From assembly GCA_017462795.1 (NCBI GenBank), contig JAFTQL010000048.1:1-45928 (forward strand): a stretch of DNA of 45,928 bases, written 5' to 3'. Shown here one piece after another: positions 41,233-45,928 of this stretch. Origin of the DNA: Clostridia bacterium (GTDB lineage Bacteria; Bacillota; Clostridia; Oscillospirales; CAG-272). Positions within the stretch are counted from its first letter, which is position 1; the number at the start of each line of letters is the position of its first letter. Under the pieces are notes generated by a model that made no database searches, was not told where the DNA came from, and saw nothing but the letters and a program-made list of their open reading frames with translations. Position numbers and translations under genes: made by a program.

Positions 41233-41631
41233 ATGGCAATGACAGTAAACGAGATCTACCTCGGGGCGCTCAGCCTGCTTGCGGAGAGCGCCTTCAGCGG
41301 TGACACCGACGACTACGCGGAGCGCGCGCCCTATCTTGCCGCGGCGTTCTGCACAGAGGCACAGGATACGGACGATGCCATGAGAGCCGCGCTCGGTGAA
41401 CCCGAGGCGGCGGACTTCAACGCAGTCCACATTCCGCTTGATGACAGCTTTCCCCTTCTTGACCGCTTCGCCCCCGCCGCCTGTCTGTATATTGCGGCAA
41501 TGCTTGTGATCGATGAGGACGAGGAGCTGTCCGACAGACTGTATGACAGGTATTCCGACTGCATGTCAAGGATATGCGAATCGGTACCGTCTATCCCACA
41601 GACCGTCACCGATGTTTATTATTTCAAATAA
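41233..41631 (+). CDS. Phage head-tail connector / adaptor-like protein
   Basis: 132 residues, acidic and helical. MTVNEIYLGALSLLAES starts a helical bundle with an internal LDRFAPAACLYIAAMLVIDED-like helix and ends PQTVTDVYYFK. Size, helical content and location directly after the coat gene fit gp6/gp4-type adaptors that join portal and tail. No catalytic motif is seen. It starts three bases after the coat stop without a clear ribosome site, so it may rely on coupled translation; ATG at 41239 is an alternative start. It is the last gene of the module. Confidence 0.65.
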   Translation: MAMTVNEIYLGALSLLAESAFSGDTDDYAERAPYLAAAFCTEAQDTDDAMRAALGEPEAADFNAVHIPLDDSFPLLDRFAPAACLYIAAMLVIDEDEELSDRLYDRYSDCMSRICESVPSIPQTVTDVYYFK

Positions 41632-41657
41632 ATCAAATAAAATGTAAGTTATCCTAT

Positions 41658-41689
41658 ATCCCCCGAACTCCGATACAGGTTCGGGGGAT
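41658..41689 (+). terminator. Stem-loop ending the phage-type operon
   Basis: ATCCCCCGAAC (41658-41668) and GTTCGGGGGAT (41679-41689) form a perfect 11-bp stem with a ten-base loop, 26 bases after the last stop codon. There is no T run, so it may be an RNA-end structure rather than a full terminator. Confidence 0.6.
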
Positions 41690-41797
41690 GACCATTTGCC
41701 AAAGAGTGCCATGATCTTAAGCTCAAGCGGAGTGCGCTTAAATCAATGTAATGTTTTAAATTTTTTCAAAAAAATCCAAAAAAATTGAAAAAAGGTA

Positions 41798-41826
41798 TTG
41801 ACAAAAGCGGATATCTTTGTTATAAT
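41798..41826 (+). promoter_or_regulatory. Sigma-A promoter of tRNA-Thr(GGT)
   Basis: TTGACA (41798-41803), a 17-base spacer and TATAAT (41821-41826): a perfect consensus promoter ten bases before the tRNA. Confidence 0.9.
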
Positions 41827-41835
41827 ATTAGAGTC

Positions 41836-41911
41836 GCTGGTATGGCTCAGTCGGTAGAGCACGTCATTGGTAATGACGAGGTCATCAGTTCGATTCTGAT
41901 TACCAGCTCCA
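41836..41911 (+). tRNA. tRNA-Thr (anticodon GGT)
   Basis: A complete cloverleaf. Acceptor arms GCTGGTA/TACCAGC, D-arm GGCTCAGTCGGTAGAGC, anticodon stem CGTCA/TGACG with loop TTGGTAA, and T-arm with AGTTCGATTCT. The GGT anticodon reads ACC/ACT threonine. The CCA end is encoded (41909-41911). It is a single-gene unit and intact, so the phage-type module next to it has not disrupted it. Confidence 0.95.
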
Positions 41912-41948
41912 AAGATCCCTGCACAATCGTGTGGGGATCTTTTGTTTT
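41911..41948 (+). terminator. Terminator of tRNA-Thr(GGT)
   Basis: AAAGATCCC (41911-41919) pairs with GGGATCTTT (41934-41942), followed by TGTTTTT. The stem begins at the last base of the encoded CCA. Confidence 0.8.
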
Positions 41949-42016
41949 TATATCCGAGCGAAGTCTGTTATACATTTTTGACAAAAACACAATCAAAGTT
42001 TGTAGGTATTTTTTTG

Positions 42017-42045
42017 TTGCAAAAGAAGTCGCTTTGTGTTATAAT
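42017..42045 (+). promoter_or_regulatory. Promoter before the large lipoprotein gene
   Basis: TTGCAA (42017-42022), a 17-base spacer and TATAAT (42040-42045). The predicted start is about 42052, only a few bases before a terminator hairpin. Confidence 0.7.
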
Positions 42046-42057
42046 TTATAGTGTTGA

Positions 42058-42098
42058 TCCCGTGACGATCGCCATGCGGTCACGGGACATTATTTTTT
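42058..42098 (+). terminator. Leader terminator ahead of the large lipoprotein gene
   Basis: TCCCGTGAC (42058-42066) pairs perfectly with GTCACGGGA (42079-42087) around a 12-base loop, and TATTTTTT follows. It lies between promoter and gene (start 42139), so most transcripts may end as a ~45-base RNA unless termination is prevented. Confidence 0.65.
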
Positions 42099-42138
42099 CC
42101 ATGTTTTTCTATATTTTATTTTTTGCGAGGGTCTGCCG

Positions 42139-44718
42139 ATGAAAAAATTTTTAGTATTGTTTTTTACCTTTTGTCTTACTGTCGCGTTGATATCCTGCGT
42201 CGCTAAGGACAACGATCCCGCCCCGGGCGCTGAAAGCAACGGTACACAAGCCTTGTCCGATGACGTGAGCGGCACGTCCGAGATCGGGCAGACCGAAGAG
42301 ACCGACACCTCCGAGGACACAGACACCGAAACCGATGAGGGGGACGAGACAAACGAGACAGACAGCGATACGGCAGACAGCGGCAGTGATACAGACAATA
42401 CAAGCAATACCGAAGCTCCCTCGGACACAGACACAGATAACAACAGAGAAACTGTGGTATCCGAAAAATATTATAAAATAGAAAAGGATACAAAATATTA
42501 CTACTATACCGTATACGGCGCTGACGGCAAGGAGGCGCTGAGCGACAAGACCTCAAGACCCCTGACAGTAAAAATGTCGGGTGAGGATATTGTTGACATC
42601 TCCATCGGCTATGGCACGGGTATCGCCTCTCACCAATATTACAGCGTCAGCAGAAACGCTTTGTCGGACGAGCTTTTCTATGTGGTGGCAAGCTCGGGCG
42701 AGACCGTCGCTTATCTTGATGGCACGCTTGAGGACAGAACGCTTGTGATAACCAACGTATTCGACAAGCAGGATACGAACATAACCCATAAGCTCAGCTT
42801 CTCTCCCACAAACACACCCGTGACAAAGGCGGAGTTCACCGATACGGCTCTTTACATTACCTATCTTTCGGGCAAGACATATACCGAAAAGGAACACAGG
42901 ATATACTTAAATACTCAGCACATACTCATAACCGTCCTCGACTGTTATGTCCGCACAGACACGGTCATAAGCTCCGACACCATACTGCGCAAGGGCAGCG
43001 GCAGAAACGCTGTTGTTATGCGCGCGGAATCGGCTGACACGCTGACGCTGGTTGAGTACGAGACCGTAACAGGCGGCAGCTATACTTCTGCGTGGGGCAC
43101 TGAGAGAAACGACTGGTACAAGGTAATGTACGACGGCACCGGCACCGTGGCTTACGTTACCGCCGATAGCTTTGTAAGGTATTCCTACGACTGCGAGGGC
43201 GAGCAGCCTGTCCGCATGTATAACCGGGCTTTGAAAAATCAGATACCTGTGTACAACGTATTCGGCGCCGAAGATCCGTCATACATCTACTTAAGTGGAC
43301 TTACGACCTCCGGGAATGTTAAATTCACCGTGGTGGATATGGACGGCGACGGCATGCCCGAGGCGGTGCTTGACTGCGGTGACAGGATGATAGTTTTGCG
43401 TTATTACGCCGGCGGCGTATACGCCTATGTCTTCAACTCCATAACCATGTACGGTCTTCACGAGGACGGCACGTTTAATTGGACGGAGTATTGGTCGGAC
43501 GGTACTGTATCCCGCGGCTTGGCAAGGCTCTACTTCTCCGGCAGTACGCTGCGCTGGACAGATATCTATGAGATATATGAGAACAGCGTATACTACATAG
43601 GCGAGGAGCAGGTCACTGAGGAAGAGCTTATAAAGTACATCAACGCAAATCCCACGGCTGACGGCGTGGCTTGGCATGAACTGACATATGAAAATATCGA
43701 CACTCTCCTCCCCGACGAGTGCGACAACAGCCATAAGATACCCGCCGACTTTTCAAGCTATGAATCGATACTTGAAATGTATAAAAATATGGTCGGGCTT
43801 TGCGAGTATTACACAAATGAAGGCGATCTTAACGGCATTTACCATAAATTGTTCTATTTCCCCTCCGCTACCGAGCATGAGTGGTTCAGCTCTGTTTTTG
43901 CTTCGATATTCCAGTATTGCCCCAAGCAGTCAGCGGACTGGGCGAATGCCTTCGGATATACTATGAAGGATCTTAACGGCGACGGTGTGGACGAGCTCAT
44001 CCTTATGCTTGACGAATACTATATAATCGCCATTTTCACCATGAAGGATGGCACGCCCGTACTGCTTGATACATATATTCCCCGCGGTCAGGCGGTTATA
44101 CGGGACAACGGAGATATATACGTATACGCAAACGGCGGAGCTATGATATCCCTCACCATGATATTCCGAATAACCGACGAGTGCGAGCTGGAGCTTGTAA
44201 ATGCCGCTGGATATCAGCCCGACGAGAACGGAAAGCCTGTTTACTACAAGATAGACCCCTCCGATTACAGCAGTATCACCTACATTACCCAGGAAGAATA
44301 CATAGCAATTCTGGACGATACCGCGTGGATGTCGGCAGACGGCTATGACAGTCAGGAATACATGAGAAGCGTTACGGGAATCGGATTTACTCCCCTGTTC
44401 CGCCAAGCACAGCCCTCTGAAACGCATATAAATGAATTCAGCACAAGCTATCTCTATTCCGATATACTTGCCATTTTCGGCATTGAGAACAGCGAGATAA
44501 GCTTCAAGCTTCTCTTTGAGGATCCCGACACCGTAACCTCGGCAGAGACACTGACAGCACAGATAAAGGACGGCAAATACGCCTTTTCAACCGATAAAAT
44601 AAGCGGACATTTTGAGTTTTGCACCAATTCCGTCTGGGTCATTATTGACAGCTCGGAGGATGACAGCATCCAAAAAGGCGCGTATCTGTTCAATTGCAAG
44701 ATCCCCGCGGTGGGATAA
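42139..44718 (+). CDS. Large lipoprotein with calcium-loop-like repeats
   Basis: 859 residues. The signal peptide ends in lipobox LISC (Cys about 20). An acidic Asp/Glu/Thr/Ser linker (about 25-105) lifts the rest off the membrane. The body is beta-rich. A segment near 305-345 (LVEYETVTGGSY, WYKVMYDGTGTVAYVTADSF) looks like an SH3-type wall-binding domain. Two EF-hand-like loops follow, VDMDGDGMPEAVL (about 398) and KDLNGDGVDELIL (about 612), each in a VCBS/FG-GAP-like context, which often bind calcium. I recognise no enzyme domain. It has its own promoter, leader terminator and downstream terminator. A structural or binding role at the surface is most likely, but is not shown. Confidence 0.8.
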   Translation: MKKFLVLFFTFCLTVALISCVAKDNDPAPGAESNGTQALSDDVSGTSEIGQTEETDTSEDTDTETDEGDETNETDSDTADSGSDTDNTSNTEAPSDTDTDNNRETVVSEKYYKIEKDTKYYYYTVYGADGKEALSDKTSRPLTVKMSGEDIVDISIGYGTGIASHQYYSVSRNALSDELFYVVASSGETVAYLDGTLEDRTLVITNVFDKQDTNITHKLSFSPTNTPVTKAEFTDTALYITYLSGKTYTEKEHRIYLNTQHILITVLDCYVRTDTVISSDTILRKGSGRNAVVMRAESADTLTLVEYETVTGGSYTSAWGTERNDWYKVMYDGTGTVAYVTADSFVRYSYDCEGEQPVRMYNRALKNQIPVYNVFGAEDPSYIYLSGLTTSGNVKFTVVDMDGDGMPEAVLDCGDRMIVLRYYAGGVYAYVFNSITMYGLHEDGTFNWTEYWSDGTVSRGLARLYFSGSTLRWTDIYEIYENSVYYIGEEQVTEEELIKYINANPTADGVAWHELTYENIDTLLPDECDNSHKIPADFSSYESILEMYKNMVGLCEYYTNEGDLNGIYHKLFYFPSATEHEWFSSVFASIFQYCPKQSADWANAFGYTMKDLNGDGVDELILMLDEYYIIAIFTMKDGTPVLLDTYIPRGQAVIRDNGDIYVYANGGAMISLTMIFRITDECELELVNAAGYQPDENGKPVYYKIDPSDYSSITYITQEEYIAILDDTAWMSADGYDSQEYMRSVTGIGFTPLFRQAQPSETHINEFSTSYLYSDILAIFGIENSEISFKLLFEDPDTVTSAETLTAQIKDGKYAFSTDKISGHFEFCTNSVWVIIDSSEDDSIQKGAYLFNCKIPAVG

Positions 44719-44746
44719 GATATCCTGACAAAAATAGTAAAACAGA

Positions 44747-44787
44747 AGCACGGATGTGGATCAATACGGTTCGCATCCGTGCTTTTT
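44747..44787 (+). terminator. Terminator of the large lipoprotein gene
   Basis: AGCACGGATG (44747-44756) pairs with CATCCGTGCT (44774-44783), followed by TTTTAT. Confidence 0.85.
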
Positions 44788-44794
44788 ATCAATG

Positions 44795-44995
44795 TTTTGC
44801 TTTCTTTTGCTACCCCAAGCTTTGTTCCCTTTTGCTTACATTTTTTCGCAAAATAATATTGGCTTTACATTCCAAGCTTTGTTTTCTTTTGCTTGATTTT
44901 TTCGAAAAATAATATTGCTTTTGCTACCCCCAAGCTTTGTTTTCTTTTGCTTACCTTTTCTTTTTTAAAAGAAAAGTAAGAGAAAAGTAAGAGAA
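44795..44995. repeat. T-rich intergenic repeat cluster
   Basis: Three imperfect copies of a unit with CCAAGCTTTGTT, TCTTTTGCTTA and TTTTTTCGAAAAATAATATT follow each other. The last ends in a stem (CTTTTCTTTT against AAAAGAAAAG). The unit shares CTTTTGCTTACCTTTTCTTT with the spacer at 16541-16902. No gene is supported. It looks like a local expansion of an interspersed repeat family. Confidence 0.6.
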
Positions 44996-45010
44996 AATTT
45001 GTTTTTGCGC

Positions 45011-45039
45011 TTGACTTTGAGAAAATAGTGTGTTATAAT
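45011..45039 (+). promoter_or_regulatory. Promoter of the valS T-box transcript
   Basis: TTGACT (45011-45016), a 17-base spacer and TATAAT (45034-45039), giving a start near 45046. Confidence 0.8.
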
Positions 45040-45057
45040 ATCTTAATGTATGAATAT

Positions 45058-45327
45058 TGAAACGCCTTGACGGGGAGTAGTAATCGGAGATACTGCTACA
45101 GAGAGCGGACGGTTGGTGTGAGTCCGCGCAAGATGCCGACGAAGTCGCCCCCGAGCGGTATGAGTGAACACGTTCCCCCAAAAAAAGAACAGGAACACTA
45201 GCTCATAACGGTCTCCGCCGTTACAGGATAAAGAGACATTTGCCGTTCACACTTTGCGTTATCGGCATTTAAGTCAGGTGGTACCGCGCGCCTTGCGCCC
45301 TGATATGGGTGTGGCGCTTTTTTTATT
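45058..45327 (+). promoter_or_regulatory. T-box riboswitch for valS (specifier GUC)
   Basis: The 14-base T-box core AGGTGGTACCGCG lies at 45276-45288. Its UGGU pairs with an ACCA tRNA end, fitting the A discriminator of tRNA-Val. Stem I begins near GGGGAGTAGTAAT and closes at CGCCCCCGAG. On its 3' side GAAGTCGCC holds a GUC valine codon at 45144-45146, the likely specifier. A terminator (GCGCCCTGATATGGGTGTGGCGC, imperfect, quoted in parts as GCGCCC and GGGTGTGGCGC) and a T run at 45318-45324 follow. Uncharged tRNA-Val would favour the antiterminator and switch valS on. Confidence 0.93.
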
Positions 45328-45367
45328 TTATGTTTTCAAATTAATCAATATATCACAGGAGGAAAAA

Positions 45368-45928
45368 ATGAATTCCTACAACGAATTGCCAAAGGTATAT
45401 TCCCCTCAGGACTTTGAGGCCAGAATATACCAGAATTGGTGTGAAAAGGGATATTTCACGCCCGATGTAAACAACCCCGCCCCCGCCTTTACCGTGGTCA
45501 TTCCCCCTCCCAACGTAACGGGACAGCTCCACATGGGACATGCACTTGACGAAACTCTTCAGGACATTCTCGTCCGCTATAAGAGAATGCAAGGCTTCAA
45601 TACCCTTTGGGTTCCCGGCACAGACCATGCGGGAATAGCGACGCAGATCAAGGTAGAGGAGCAGCTCCGTGTCAACGAGGGCTTGACCCGTTACGATCTT
45701 GGTCGTGACGCTTTCTTGGAGCGCGTATGGGATTGGAAGCATCAGTACGGAAACCGCATCATCAGCCAGCTCAAAAAGCTGGGCGCGTCCTGCGACTGGT
45801 CGCGTGAGCGCTTCACCATGGACGAGGGATGCTCGAGAGCGGTACGCGAGGTGTTCGTAAACCTTTATGACAAGGGACTTATTTACCGCGGAAACCGTAT
45901 AATCAACTGGTGTCCTCACTGCATCACC
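45368..45928 (+). CDS. valS: Valyl-tRNA synthetase, N-terminal part (runs off window)
   Basis: 187 residues to the right edge, open at the 3' end. The class I HIGH-type motif is [20 protein letters not shown] (split HMGH, about 45-64), followed by [10 protein letters not shown] (about 80), [11 protein letters not shown] and [14 protein letters not shown] with NWCPHC. These are characteristic of ValRS. It charges tRNA-Val with valine; the editing and KMSKS regions lie outside the window. The start at 45368 follows AGGAGGA by five bases. Regulation is by the T-box upstream. Confidence 0.95.
   Translation, partial: MNSYNELPKVYSPQDFEARIYQNWCEKGYFTPDVNNPAPAFTVVIPPPNVTGQLHMGHALDETLQDILVRYKRMQGFNTLWVPGTDHAGIATQIKVEEQLRVNEGLTRYDLGRDAFLERVWDWKHQYGNRIISQLKKLGASCDWSRERFTMDEGCSRAVREVFVNLYDKGLIYRGNRIINWCPHCIT

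Noticed and set aside
41836..41911. tRNA-Thr as attachment site for the phage-type module
   Set aside because: The module lies on the 5' side of the tRNA. I saw no duplicated tRNA 3' end on the far side and no integrase, so no att pair can be supported.

Overview
The window looks like chromosomal DNA of a Gram-positive anaerobe of the class Clostridia, probably an uncultured gut member of the Oscillospiraceae/Christensenellales sphere. The evidence is sigma-A promoters with strict 17-bp spacers, strong AGGAGG ribosome sites, a yybP-ykoY manganese riboswitch, a T-box before valS, an archaeal/eukaryote-type ProS, an HPr-like protein, BspA-type surface repeats and no outer-membrane genes. The genus cannot be named from the sequence alone.

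Layout. 1-131: end of a tRNA cluster (Tyr partial, Thr-TGT), minus strand. 364-2595: DUF815 ATPase, then a riboswitch-controlled mntP. 2878-5639: L-fucose isomerase gene broken by one in-frame TAA, facing an AraC-type regulator across interlocked promoters and a perfect inverted repeat. 5759-12124: minus-strand cell-envelope locus of lipoprotein, SGNH-like protein, MBOAT acyltransferase, acyl carrier protein, adenylating ligase and membrane-anchored transglutaminase-like protein. It resembles a rearranged dlt system and is interrupted by a palindrome-rich insert. 12391-15611: DUF4830 protein, RodA/FtsW and proS. 15770-18425: TagA/WecG glycosyltransferase, a repeat-rich spacer, a Gly-rich membrane protein and an HPr-like protein lacking the phospho-histidine. 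18743-22524: mglBAC galactose/methylgalactoside importer. 22700-26998: a 1432-residue leucine-rich-repeat surface protein. 27208-29688: NhaC-type antiporter and an atypical phosphoribosyltransferase. 29784-34168: ABC importer of the AfuA/PhnS class with a LicC-like nucleotidyltransferase fused to a winged helix.

34667-41631 is the most unusual part: a one-strand run of seven phage-type genes (small and large terminase, a tail-hub-like protein, portal, scaffold, coat, head connector). It has no integrase, repressor, replication, tail-fibre or lysis gene, begins after four phased 10-bp repeats, and stops before an intact tRNA-Thr. It is a stand-alone DNA-packaging/capsid module: a prophage remnant, a gene transfer agent-like cluster, or part of a capsid-forming satellite.

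41836-45928: tRNA-Thr(GGT), a large lipoprotein behind a leader terminator, an AT-rich repeat spacer, and a T-box controlling valS, which runs off the right edge. Many genes serve the cell surface (D-alanylation-like locus, RodA, TagA, LRR protein, lipoproteins) and sugar or small-molecule uptake (fucI, mgl, the AfuA/PhnS-type importer), which fits a host-associated saccharolytic lifestyle.
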